A stretch of DNA of 64,000 nucleotides. Source: Argopecten irradians. Its lineage: Eukaryota > Mollusca > Bivalvia > Pectinida > Pectinidae. Under the pieces are notes generated by a model. That model had not been told where the DNA came from and did not search any database. It was given only the letters and a program-made list of their open reading frames with translations. The DNA is taken from assembly GCF_041381155.1 (NCBI RefSeq), contig NC_091147.1, forward strand, positions 35,172,909 through 35,236,908, given 5' to 3'. Positions 25,260 to 36,149 of this stretch are shown here, piece after piece. Every line of letters begins with the position of its first letter. The stretch's first letter is position 1. The translations under genes and the position numbers were made by a program.

Positions 25260-25445
25260 GAAGGTCATGGTTCAAATATAAGGTCAAAGGTTAAAAGTCA
25301 AGGTAATGTTGAGTCATGACGACGGACGGCAATTTGGGTAAGCATAAACAACTGAATCATTTGCCAAAATTCAACACACCAATTCAATACCTAAGAGGTG
25401 AAAGGTCAACATATGATGTCAACTGAGGTCAAAGGTCATAGGTCA
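25260..25445 (+). promoter_or_regulatory. Nuclear-receptor half-site cluster, including a triple AGGTCA repeat
   Basis: 25426-25445 reads AGGTCA, A, AGGTCA, T, AGGTCA: three direct half-sites with one-base spacers (DR1 arrangement, the known RXR/HNF4-type spacing). A second DR1-like pair AGGTCA-A-AGGTTA lies at 25281-25293, and single half-sites lie near 25262 and 25403. Runs of this type also occur in bivalve repeats, so function is uncertain. Confidence 0.35.
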
Positions 25446-26162
25446 TATGTCTACTGCTTAGGGCACCAAGTAAAGTTGCAATATCAAAACAGATATATAA
25501 GAAACATTTAAAACGAAAGTTTGTCTGAGAGCAGTAAATAAAATTTGGATCTGAAGCATTCGGAATTTATATTTACAGTAGATTTCGATCAGTACAAACC
25601 CTAGAATGAATTGTTTCCCTACAAACAGACTGTTAATCAATGCTTTACTTAGGATACACATGTAATTTCAAGCGAGGAAAGATAATCTTATAGCATTTGA
25701 AGTTATGTACGACATTATATATATATAGTCAATTGTCACCATAAATCTGGGACCTCGCAAACGGCCACATTATAGAAGGGCGACTATTCAGTAACGTGTA
25801 TTGCAAGTTTTTCTTTTAGAAACAGGATCATGAAAAGAAAAGGCGTCATCCCACTATCTTTGCTGGCTGTTTGAGCTTGAATAGACAATCTTATAATTAA
25901 ACGTTGAAAATTTATTAATCCGATAAATGCAATTGTGTGGAGCGGAGAGTCGCGCCGTCGACTGAGCGCGTCACAATAGGCCCAGATCATCCTTTTCGAA
26001 TGCTTGTATAGTTTCCGTATTAGACCAAGGCCCATAAATCATGAAGGACTATTATAAGTAAGACGTACAGATCCCTTCGACAGGACACCATGAATAGTAT
26101 CATCTAGAACATTCCATGAAATACAATTTAGTTTCAAAAGAAGCTAAGTATTATTACAGGGG

Positions 26163-26442
26163 CTATGCGCGCGCGATAGGGGAATTCAGCGAATAGCCTT
26201 TGTTGGTGACTAGGGAGGCAGGGAAAATCTTTTGTAAGCCTACACATAGATCAAAATCTCTTCCCTTTTGTAAAGATTCGCAATTAAGAGTTAAATTAAT
26301 ACTATTAGGGGGAAGATTGTTTGGTTCAGTGGCTGAAAATGGCGATAAGGCTCGGTACAGGGTTGTTATAGTTGTGGACGACAAGAATTGCAAATGGTGC
26401 TTATTGGAAAGTTTTCCGTTAAGCAAGCCATTTGTTGTATAA
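26163..26442. other. Segment open on both strands, unassigned
   Basis: Plus-strand 26200-26442 and minus-strand 26163-26426 are both open for 80 or more codons. Neither translation is recognisable. The segment ends about 100 bp from a truncated MITE, so a degraded mobile element is plausible. Confidence 0.25.
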
Positions 26443-26538
26443 AGGCCTATTGAATATTTTATTTGGTGGTCCGGTTGAGCATGATTTAATAGGATTTAAA
26501 AAGGATATAGAATACCCCAATGAAGTTTATTGCTTATT

Positions 26539-26735
26539 GTTGCTCCACCGCCGACAGAGCATAAATGATATTCATCATTTGAACAATAATTGGTGTTTAA
26601 TCGTTTGTATATATGTCTAATTAACACAAAATATTATAAAAATAGTTTAATTTCCTTTAATGCATGCGCAATCAGTACATCATTCCATATAGGATATAGT
26701 GTCACGGAATTTTTTCGGGATGCAATTAATTATTA
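26539..26735 (-). mobile_element. Truncated copy of the AGATGCTCCACCGC MITE
   Basis: Starts with 'tgctccaccgccgacagagc' and continues as the reverse complement of the right half of the intact copy at 32475-32831, including 'cacggaattttttcggg'. Homology stops near 26735, so about half the element is missing. Confidence 0.85.
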
Positions 26736-26869
26736 TATGTCAAACGTTTCGTAAAGAGGAGGACTAAAAGAGAACAAAATAGACATCAAAAGTCTGAAAT
26801 ATGCATTAGATGCTTCAATATCCTACGTTTGGTATGTAAATGGTACTGTAATATGAAACCAACGTTTTA

Positions 26870-27062
26870 TTTCGCGGCTACCAAATTTCGCGATTTTAAT
26901 TTCAAAACAAGTTCACGAAGATTATATTTAAAAATTCGTGGATTTAAAAAGAAAAAAAAATCCTTGTCAAAATATTTTCTTGAAAATGATGTTGATATCA
27001 ATTTGCGAAAATAAATTTCAATAATGACTTGGATCGCGAAATTCGCGAAATAAATCGCACGC
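26870..27062. repeat. Interspersed repeat with 'cgcgaaat' words
   Basis: Left 'atttcgcggctaccaaatttc' and right 'cgcgaaattcgcgaaataaa' are crude inverted matches around an AT-rich middle that includes 'acgaagattatatttaaaaa'. I recognise the style from bivalve repeats but cannot name a family. Confidence 0.4.
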
Positions 27063-28460
27063 CAAAAAATTTATTTACACTACGCATATCTGATTAGCAC
27101 AAAGTTCGATCTACAATTGTTTACATCCCTCCGCCAGCCTCATGAACCTGTGTTTCTTTTCAAAATGTGCGTGACAGGTCCTACTCTCGGCGCGTGCTGG
27201 TGGCTATCACAACCATTCACGAGTAATTAAAAACATATATCTGATCTTGATGTCATAATTAGACCCTCATGACCGCTCGCGCTGTCGTGACCTCTGGACA
27301 AATCATTATACTGTACACGTAGTACCTCAGATTGACACCAAGCGCGCGCCATCTTGCAAAATCGCTACGCGCTTATTTTAATTTGCCTTAATCACACAAA
27401 CGCTTGAGTTATTAATTATCCATATGGTCTCACGACACGTGGTCAAATCGTGTTCTTTAAAAGATGTTAAATTAGGCGAAAGCGGTAATGCTTTAAGGTA
27501 TCTTAAAACTGATAGAATTTACTATTTATAGACAGAAAATGATATGATTAATGTGTATGCTACAGTGTCTAAGTGTGGTACTAGGGTCACCAGAAACTCT
27601 GACTACGGCTTAATACAGAAACTACTTCATTTCAAATGGTCAGTGCGTATACGCAAAATCCCAATAGCACTGTTCCCCGACACAATCACAAGAAAACTAT
27701 CATATAAGGACAATAAACGCATCAAACTATGTAGAAAATAAATTGAAATGGAGTACTTCTTGGAATCCCCTGGCATTGAAATGACGCTCGATACCTTTTC
27801 GTCTCATGCCTTTTCACGTGCATGAATGCTATCAGTGTCGTGTTCAATGTCCAAGAAGAACTTCTGCTTCCAGCGAGGGCCATTGTCTTCATTTCTAAAA
27901 CGTTCTCTATTTGCGGAAATGAAATTTTCGATGCCAAAAATGGCGGATCTAAACATCTAGAAAAGCAAAGAAACCCAATGAAAAGACATTGTTTACTTTC
28001 AATAACTAGAGTCCTAGGCTCAGCTGTGGATGGCGGGCGACTAATGTTATGTGTTCATTTAGGCGCCATATTGCAATGGCTTGAAATTAATTTGGACTTC
28101 GAGGGATAAAAGGCACCTAACAAATTCACTTGATGCGAATAATGGCGGAGATCGGCCTTGCCTGAGCAAATCTGTTTTCAAAAGGACCCAAGTTAAAGCA
28201 TGGATAATTCTAAAGGTAGAAAGCCTATCCGAATATTTGGAAGCCGGATCAATAAGGACCGGGATTCACTCCGGGGGTTAGTGTGAACGATTTCTGACGT
28301 AAATATCTGTCGTTGGCGTAAGGTCTCTAAAGATTGATATGATCATAGACACTTTGCAAGGGATCTCGAGAGAAACACGTGAAATAAATTCACTGAATAT
28401 TGAGAGCCAAGGTCAAGGACAGAATAATCTTTATATAGTTATGGTCATGGACAATTGTAA
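27063..28460. other. Unassigned, moderately GC-rich
   Basis: Contains YY1-like motifs ('gccatcttgc' near 27350, 'aaaaatggcgg' near 27950, 'aataatggcgg' near 28140) and small open frames on both strands (27544-28281). It looks promoter-like in places, but I cannot trace an exon chain. Confidence 0.3.
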
Positions 28461-28545
28461 TATCTCGGAGAAATTTCCGGCAATCCTCGGAAAAAATATA
28501 ATACTTGAAAATTTCCGAAGATTGCCGGAAATGTCTTCGAGATAG
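28461..28545. other. 85-nt near-perfect hairpin
   Basis: The arm at 28461-28492 ('tatctcggagaaatttccgg...') pairs with 28513-28544 ('...ttgccggaaatgtcttcgag...') over about 31 nt with one G-U and two mismatches, loop about 20 nt. It is isolated from the repeat element that starts 140 bp later. Confidence 0.6.
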
Positions 28546-28682
28546 TGGGTCATGCAAATGGAAAAAAACTTCCGAGAAACGGAGTCGTAAGGTAAGAAGG
28601 TCGAGGGTAGCGCCTACATGTATGTCTCGCTCCGTAAACTTTTGGTCAGAAGGTTATTGAGGACCGTGGCCAGGTAATTATA

Positions 28683-30240
28683 AACAAGAGACCCAGAGGG
28701 CCTGTATCGCTCACCTGGTTTTTTGTTAGTAATCATCACAAGACTCTGACAATTAGAAAAATAAGCAAAATTGACTCCCAAAGTTTAATTTTGAATCACA
28801 ACCAAACAATGATGCTATTGATACCATACAATTATGCTATCCAATACATAGGTTCAGAGACAAAGTAATTTATATGAAAATAGTAGCCTAATTGACCTTT
28901 TTGACCACGTTTATAGTGCCGTTTAAGGCCAGGGGGTAAGCCCTATCATTTGTACAATTTCAAATCCCAACCCTATAAGGATGCTACCATTGCATTATAA
29001 GTGCTCTTCCATTCTTAGTTGCAGAGAAGAAGTCGTTTATATGGAAATAGCTAAATTGACCCCTTTTGACCCCACCCTTCAGGCCCCCGGGGGGTCAGCC
29101 CCATCATTTGCACAATTTTGAATCCCAACACTATAAGGATGCTACCATTGCATTATGGGTGCTATACCATGCTTAGTTTCAGAGAAGAAGTTGTTTATAT
29201 GGAAATAGCCAAATTGACCCCTTTTGACCCCGCCCCTCAGGCCCCCGGGGGGTCAGCCCCATCATTTGCACAATTTGGAATCCCCACCCTATAAGGATGC
29301 TACCATTGCATAATGGGTGCTATGCCATGCTTAGTTGCAGAGAAGAAGTCATTTATATGGAAATAGCCAAATTGACCCCTTTTGACCCCGCCCCTCAGAC
29401 CCCCGGGGGGTCAGTCCTATCATTTGCGAAATTTTGAATTCCCACCCTATAAGGATGCTACCATTGCATTATGGGTGCTATACCATGCTTAGTTTCAGAG
29501 AAGAAGTCGTTTATATGGAAATAGCCAAATTGGCCCCTTTTGACCCCGCCCCTCAGGCCCCCGGGGGGTCAGCCCCATTATTTGTACAATTTTGAATCCC
29601 CACCCTATAAGGATGCTACAATTGCATTATGGGTGCTATCCCATGCTTGGTTTCAGAGAAGAAGTCGTTTATATGGAAATAGCCAAATTGACCCCTTTTG
29701 ACCCCGCCCCTCAGGCCCCCCGGGGGTCAGCCCCATCATTTGTACAATTTTGAATCCCCACCCTATAACGATACTACAATTGCATTATGAGTGCTATCTC
29801 ATGCTTTGTTTCAGAGAAGAAGTCGTTTATATGGAAATAGCCAAATTGACCCCATTTGACCCCGCCCCTCAGGCCCCCGGGGCCCATTCATTTGCCCCCC
29901 GGGGTCAGCCCCATCATTTGTACATTTTGAATCCCCACCCTAAAACGATACTACTATTGATTATTGCATTAGTGCTATCTCATGCTTTGTTTCAGAGAAG
30001 AAGCCATTTATATGGAAATAGCCAAATTGACCCCTTTTGGCCCCGCCCCTCAGGCCCCCGGGGGGTCAGCCCCATCATTTGTACAATTTTCAGTTAGTAG
30101 CCCATAAGGATACTACCAGTCAAATTTTGTTGAAATCCGACCAGCGGTTATGGAGAAGAAGTCGATTGTTGACGGACGACGGACGACGGACGCTGCGGTA
30201 TCCCATAAGCTCACCTCGGTCCTTTGGACCAGGTGAGCTA
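28683..30240. mobile_element. Non-autonomous element with internal 158-bp tandem repeats
   Basis: The left end 'acaagagacccagagggcct' runs into 'tatcgctcacctggt'. The right end is a hairpin, 'agctcacctcggtcc' with 'ggaccaggtgagct', so left and right termini share inverted CTCACCTGG. Between them about eight units of roughly 158 bp recur, each with 'gagaagaagtcgtttatatg', 'ttgaccccttttgacccc', 'aggcccccggggggtcagcc' and 'ctataaggatgctaccattg'. It is followed by 'gttgacggacgacggacgac'. It is a very common bivalve repeat type as I recall. No transposase is present; superfamily undecided (TIR/foldback or Helitron-like). Confidence 0.85.
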
Positions 30241-30593
30241 ATAAGTGGGTGTGGGATGAAGGTTAGGTAATACATGTCCATGTAGAGAAAAGTGTCGAGG
30301 TAAAAGAAACGAGGGCAAACAAACGCTTAGGGTAAAACAATAATAAACGATGATTTGTGATAATGTGATGATAGGAAAGGGACGATAACGAAGGAAGAGG
30401 GTTGGAGACAGAAAGGGGATGGAGAGCAAGTTAGGGGAAAGGGGCCAGGATGGAGAGCAAGTTAGGGGAAAGGGGCCAGGATGGAGGTCCAGAGAAGAAG
30501 GACGAGGAGAACCATGGAAGATAGACATTGATACAATAGCTTGGGGACCAAGGGAGAATCTAGAGGATGAATAACAGTGGTTTTTTTTTTTTT

Positions 30594-30624
<31 letters not shown>

Positions 30625-31900
30625 GGAGGCAGCAGGAAGAAGGTCATGTATGCTTGGGAAAGGGCTTAGGGCACAATGATAGAGAAGCAAGGGATATCGT
30701 AATGAGGAATACTGTTGAGGTCTCAAAGCTCCTGTCTCAAACAATAATAGTTGAATGATATACTGGCAAAAATTGCTTATCAAATAAATAAAATATATTT
30801 TATAAATACATAACACATGTATAACGAAGGTGTGAATGAACGGATGATGGATGGATGAACGAATGAATGAATGAATGAATGAGTAGATACATTTGTAGAT
30901 GAATTTCCAAAATCAAATTAGGAACGGGTATTTTGATCTGCGAAAATGGAAGATATGTGTCAAATTTCTGCATGAGTCTGCTTCACTATCTTACATTTTA
31001 CTCATCGTATAAATATAAGTCCAATGTAAATTGTAATGATACTACAAATACAAAAGAAAGAGGAGTAAAACTTGTACAATGTATAGATCTATATGAATAA
31101 CACTTGGTAAATCAAAATATTCATATCGTCATTTTAAAATAACCACTCTATTACATCATATACCAAACTAATATTAATAGTGTATGCCTTAAAATTCTGG
31201 TTTGCTTGTTTTTTTGTTTTTTTAAATAAGAACTGTTTGCCAGTCAGTAATAGAAATATATAACAATGAACGTCACAGTTTATCAGACGGAGTCGGTAGA
31301 ACAAACACATTTGATTAAAATAAAATTTAATTCTTGTCACTGATGACATTTTAGACATTGCACGATAGGTTGTGTAACAAGTTTGCTTCTATGCTAGTGT
31401 CACGAGTGTGTATTGGTGAATCGGTTTCGTCACGTTCGATGTGCATGTGAACATGTACAGTACGTAAAGTGAAAGTAGATAATTTACGTATCGCCTATCG
31501 ATCCCTACTAGCCTATATTTCTGGTCGATCGGTGCGTAGTGCTTTACATTCAAAACTAATAAACATGATTTACACAACTTAGACAATCAGTAATCACGTG
31601 GAAATTTATAACAACATTCAACACTACACCATGCCGCTCAAAATTGATATTTCCTATATCTCCAAGCGAAGCGAGTCATACTCCACAAGCTATTGATCGT
31701 ATTCGGCATGTTTAAGTCACTAAAAGAAACGCTACAATACCTCGTCATATTTTGAGAGAATATACAGTCCAAAACGTGAAAATACACACAATGAAATGGT
31801 TACCAGTAGATCAAACTACCATACACAAAGCAATAACTCAACGCCGGTTACAAGGTCACGTGATACTGCTATCGGCGGGTCAGCTTTAAATATATGTATT
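30241..31900. other. Non-coding with low-complexity tracts
   Basis: Holds a 31-bp direct duplication of 'ggatggagagcaagttaggg' (30419 and 30450), a T-run of about 21 followed by a G-run of about 24 (30582-30626), and 'gaatgaatgaatg' repeats near 30860. The 192-codon minus-strand frame is created by the homopolymers. Confidence 0.6.
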
Positions 31901-31928
31901 GTTGCCTCGGAACATATCCGCCAATATA

Positions 31929-32000
31929 GCTGTGATCGTATAGTGGTTAGTACTTCGCGTTGTGGCCGCGACAACCCAGGTTCGAATCCTGGTCACAGCA
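31929..32000 (+). tRNA. tRNA-His (GTG)
   Basis: A 72-nt cloverleaf: acceptor GCTGTGA pairs fully with TCACAGC, anticodon stem TCGCG/CGCGA, loop TTGTGGC with anticodon GTG, and box B GGTTCGAATCC. A discriminator A follows. The flanks carry ATCCGCCAATATA upstream and the trailer 'gcgagctgtgtcagtcgctg' downstream, then 'gcacggtggattatttt', where the first long T-run would stop Pol III. Confidence 0.92.
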
Positions 32001-32474
32001 GCGAGCTGTGTCAGTCGCTGTTATGGCACGGTGGATTATTTTTTTCCGTTATTTTTCCGTATTAATCATAATGTTATGTTTTCCAGGATTTGTATTATTT
32101 TTTTAAATACTAATTATTATATTTTACTTCTTAATGTGGGGACATGAATATATGATTTACTGTCTTTGCAATGTCTAACACCGCTCGATTCCTTTTATTT
32201 ATATATTGAACACGTTAAGTTCAGTAAAATAAATTAATGTATTCAACATTGAAGTGTTTCATTTTATTACAACATAACATATAAATAAAGCGATGAGATG
32301 ATAAGGTCATATGAGGACAAAAGTATCTGACATATTATATTAGAATCAGGATTGATTGGGGTTTTTCACTTATAATTAAAATAGCTTTCCGATTACGTTG
32401 TTTCTCCTCAAATGAAGAAATAAGCAATGAATAAAACTTCAAAACTAAAAATTTTAAGAGTTTCTGAGTTTTAA

Positions 32475-32831
32475 AGATGCTCCACCGCTGACAAATGGTA
32501 TTTTTTCACTATCAAAAACGGGAGCAGACGATTTAGTATTTTTCTTCAGTTACAAAAGTTACTTACTTTACACCATTACCACCATTGAAAAGTTTGAGCT
32601 TCTAATTTTACTTCAAGTTAAAAATATGAAAAATAATTAATTGCATCCCGAAAAAATTCCGTGTCACTATATTCTATATGGAATGAAATACTGATTTCGT
32701 ATGCACCAATGGCGAAATAAATTATTTTAAATTACTTTTTTGTGTTAATTAGGCATGTATAAACATGATTTAATACCAGTTATTGTTCAAATGATGAATA
32801 TCATTTATGCTCTGTCGGCGGTGGAGCATCT
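32475..32831. mobile_element. Intact MITE, TTAA-flanked, TIR AGATGCTCCACCGC
   Basis: A 357-bp element with 19-bp terminal inverted repeats (AGATGCTCCACCGCTGACA against the same with one change) flanked on both sides by TTAA. A TTAA duplication is the hallmark of piggyBac-type insertion. There is no coding capacity, so it is non-autonomous. It interrupts the first tRNA-His unit and is absent from the others. Confidence 0.88.
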
Positions 32832-33024
32832 TTAAGAGTTTATTCATTATTATTACATAGCCTTGCAAATAGTTTTATGAAATAATTTTAACTTAAATCT
32901 TCGACTCCACATGTCTATAAAACAAAGAAGGTAAAGTAGTTACAAATATTCTGATTAGTTTTTCTATCTTACTTTACAGAAAATATTACACGTATTGTTC
33001 GTCTGTAGCACATCCGCCAATATA

Positions 33025-33096
33025 GCTGTGATCGTATAGTGGTTAGTACTTCGCGTTGTGGCCGCGACAACCCAGGTTCGAATCCTGGTCACAGCA
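33025..33096 (+). tRNA. tRNA-His (GTG)
   Basis: Identical in the tRNA body to the copy at 31929, with the same 5' 'cacatccgccaatata' and the same 3' trailer ending 'acggcacggtggattatt'. All stems pair. The near identity of the flanks as well as the body points to recent duplication or conversion. Confidence 0.92.
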
Positions 33097-33724
33097 GCGA
33101 GCTGTGTCAGTCGCTGTTACGGCACGGTGGATTATTTTTTTTATTGTTTTCTTTCATGATATATCATATGTATTCGTTATAGTTATATTTAGCATGTTTT
33201 TGATAAAAGATTTTTAAATAAGCAATAAATTTCATACAGTTTTTTCATAACACAGGTAAATGAACATATAACATTTTAATGATTAATTCTCTTAACATTG
33301 TTAACACCGCCGATTATTTTTATTTATAAATTGGACAATTGTCTTCGGTACAATCTATAAAACGTAAATTATATTGAAGTCTTTCAGTATATTACAGTCC
33401 AGTTTGATACACAGCGACCAGATAAGGTCATATGTGTACAAAAATATTTCAACACTAGAATACAATAATGAATTCAAATATCAATGCAGATACACAAACC
33501 AATTAAGAATGAATTACAGAAAAATACATGATAATTTTACATTAAAATGTGTGTGAAAATGCGTTTCTAAGCCTTTTACTTTTATTTAGGCGCATTTACC
33601 TATTCAGAGCTAATTCAGATATATACTGTAGTAAATGATAACATATAATGATGCAATACTAATGTGAACATTTCATCTGAAACACACCATTCTTAACTTG
33701 GGTGTATAAATACCGCTGACAGAA

Positions 33725-33796
33725 GCCGTGATAGTATAGTGGTAATTACTTCGCGTTGTGGCCGCGACAACCCAGGTTCGAATCCTGGTCACGGCA
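33725..33796 (+). tRNA. tRNA-His (GTG), variant with GCCGTGA acceptor
   Basis: The acceptor is GCCGTGA/TCACGGC, whereas the neighbours have GCTGTGA/TCACAGC: one base pair switched from U-A to C-G with pairing kept. The D arm reads 'agtatagtggtaattac'. The anticodon arm and T arm match the other copies. It lacks both the ATCCGCC box and the 43-nt trailer and instead runs straight into 'aaaattttctttt', a normal Pol III terminator. It looks like the standard tRNA-His gene of the group. Confidence 0.9.
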
Positions 33797-34296
33797 AAAT
33801 TTTCTTTTCATATCTATAAAATTATTTCTTTCAGTGTACATTTTATTCCAATTTTCAAATTCAAGATTTTAACGAGGTTTTAGTTACCAATTTTATTTTA
33901 ATTTATTTTTACTTATTTTTCAAAATCCTAACTTAGGCCAGTATGTCTCAGATAACTTGTACATGTATCATCGGTATTGGCAAATGGATTGATGGACTTC
34001 ATTAACTTTCGAATCAAATACCCTTTTCTTTATTTCTTTTTTTCAAATAAAGAATGAGCATTAAATATAACATTGATTTAAAAGTCTGGATAATTTACAA
34101 TTCATTACTATGATATAAAGCGTGTTACAAACAGTTTTATGCAATATGTTTTACTTTATATCAACGACTAGGCTCATTTTTTCTATCAAATAATGCAAGT
34201 CATGTAAAGCAGACAAAGTATTCAATTTCGTTATTCTATCTTGCTTTACAGAAATTATTACCTGTATTTTTATTTCGTAGCACATCCGCCAATGTA

Positions 34297-34368
34297 GCTG
34301 TGATCGTATAGTGGTTAGTACTTCGCGTTGTGGCCGCGACAACCCAGGTTAGAATCCTGGTCACAGCA
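34297..34368 (+). tRNA. tRNA-His (GTG) with altered T-loop
   Basis: Same body and flanks as the 33025 copy, but box B reads GGTTAGAATCC instead of GGTTCGAATCC. C56 of the T-loop, which normally pairs with G19, is an A, so tertiary folding and TFIIIC binding are probably weakened. It is likely a decaying copy. Confidence 0.8.
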
Positions 34369-34547
34369 GCGAGCTGTGTCAGTCGCTGTTACGGCACGGT
34401 GGATTATTTTTCTACTATATTTCAGATATTAGACTCATTATTATTATAATATATAGTATATGCAAATAATTTTATGAAATAATATTAACATTATATCTTC
34501 GACTCCTCTCATTCATATCTATAAAACCTTTCGGGTAAAATAATATA

Positions 34548-34605
34548 ACCTGGTCATGGCAGCAAGCTGTGTCAATCGTTGTTACGGCACGGCCGATTAA
34601 TTTTC
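34548..34605 (+). pseudogene. tRNA-His unit remnant
   Basis: Only the last bases of the tRNA ('cctggtcatggca') and the trailer ('gcaagctgtgtcaatcgttg', 'ttacggcacggccgatta') remain, followed by a T-rich run. It is a fifth, truncated unit of the tandem locus. Confidence 0.7.
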
Positions 34606-36149
34606 CAACCTTTTTTATTTCTCCTTTTATTGATCAGTTCACTGTGAGATAATAAAGTCAAGTACGATCCTTTTAAAAAATAGACAAGCATAAGTTTTAC
34701 ATAATTTATCTAATACTTCTTATGTTATACACTGTACCTAAAGGAAGAGCATTTAAATGCTCACTGAACAGACCGATGCTCATTTTATTGCCAAATGCCC
34801 ATTTCATCATAAGATGATCACTTAACAGATCACTTAACAACCAGATGCTCAGTTATTATGTACATTTACCTGACCGACGCTCATTTAACCACATATACTC
34901 GTTAAAATGCTTGATACTTACCTAAATTTTGATGTTTAATTAATTTCCAAGTGTTTTACTAACTGATAAATTGGATAGCAAAAGCTTAAAATATGTGAGA
35001 TGCTTACTAAATAGGGTCAGACGCTCACTAAACATAGAAATTCACTAAGCGTGTGTCGGTTGTTAGAAAACTCGCTAAACACGACCATTCATGCTATATT
35101 GTAAATTGCATTTAAAGTTCACTAAACATGTATTGGATGGCGTAACACAGGAGTATGCCTCGTGCAGTAGACATATACATTGCATGTGACAATCAGACCT
35201 ACCCAAAATATGTTGTGTTTCTATGGCTTATACAATGGTATGCAATGTAGGTTTATTTACAATGTAAGGCGTGGTGTGTTTACATGTATATAGTATATAT
35301 GTTTCTGTAGATGTATTTCAGTAGTATAAATTTAAATAGTGTCCCGTTACCCGAAACGTTTGAATGAAGTCGTTCAAAACAGCTGTTTTTAATTATATTG
35401 ACTATCAATGTTAAACAACAGAAATTGATCACATGTCAATTTCATGGCTCGTCAGGTATTGACAGGTGTGTCACGTGTAGATGATGTATATGCTAACAGC
35501 GAGGGTAATTATAGTCCCCCGTATACATATTACAACTAATCCGCGTTATGATTTTTAACACAAATTATGAAAAGTATAGAACATAAGTGCCATTGCTTTA
35601 TAAGAAGTTGAGATGAATTCTGTGCACCGTCGCCGTTATTTGGACGTGGCCAGAATAGGACATGCACACGCAATATCGTCATCCTTAATTTCGATTTATT
35701 CTTGAGCGCCGACTGACACGCATGTATACTTCCGCAACAGTAACGAGTTCCTATTCAAATCCCATCCGCCAAAACAGAATTGTTCATTCAAACTTCAAGA
35801 GTCCTTTATTTTGAGGAACAATGAATTCATATTAACGTCTATAGTTGGTAACGATATTAAATCTAATAAAATTGTAAACAATGGTTTGATACTTGACAAC
35901 ACAAAGGCTGTTTTAGGAACCAATGACAAACTAAAGCGCCACTCGGTACGCTGATGTCGATTTTACCATTATCATGAAGTCCAGCGTAAAATGAATACCT
36001 TTTGTAATACTGTTCTATACAAGATATATTGAATTAAATAATGATAATGACAGGAAAATCTAACGTTATCTACGCATCAATGAGGAGTCCGCCTGGACCA
36101 CTGGTGAATTGTATAATGACTGGGAAGTCAGATGGTCCAGTGCGTCGAT
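34606..36149. other. Non-coding spacer
   Basis: From 34740 to 35110 words such as 'gatgctcactgaacag', 'gatgctcattt' and 'gctcactaaac' recur irregularly, suggesting an old array. Otherwise nothing is recognised. Confidence 0.35.

Larger units (their letters stand above)
31900..34605. repeat. Tandem locus of tRNA-His-bearing units
   Basis: tRNA starts lie at 31929, 33025, 33725 and 34297, and a remnant 3' end lies at 34548-34600. Intervening sequence is also homologous: 'gataaggtcatatgaggac' (near 32300) matches 'gataaggtcatatgtgtac' (near 33420), and 'ctatcttactttacagaaa' (near 32965) matches 'ctatcttgctttacagaaa' (near 34236). Without the MITE in unit 1, spacings are about 735, 700 and 570 bp. 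The cluster therefore grew by tandem segmental duplication. Confidence 0.75.

Noticed and set aside
29750-30270. 115- and 77-codon plus-strand ORFs
   Set aside because: They run through the 158-bp internal repeats of the 28.7-30.2 kb element and differ only by repeat indels.
30238-30816. 192-codon minus-strand ORF with proline and lysine runs
   Set aside because: It owes its openness to a G24/T21 homopolymer and purine-rich repeats; no protein-like content outside them.
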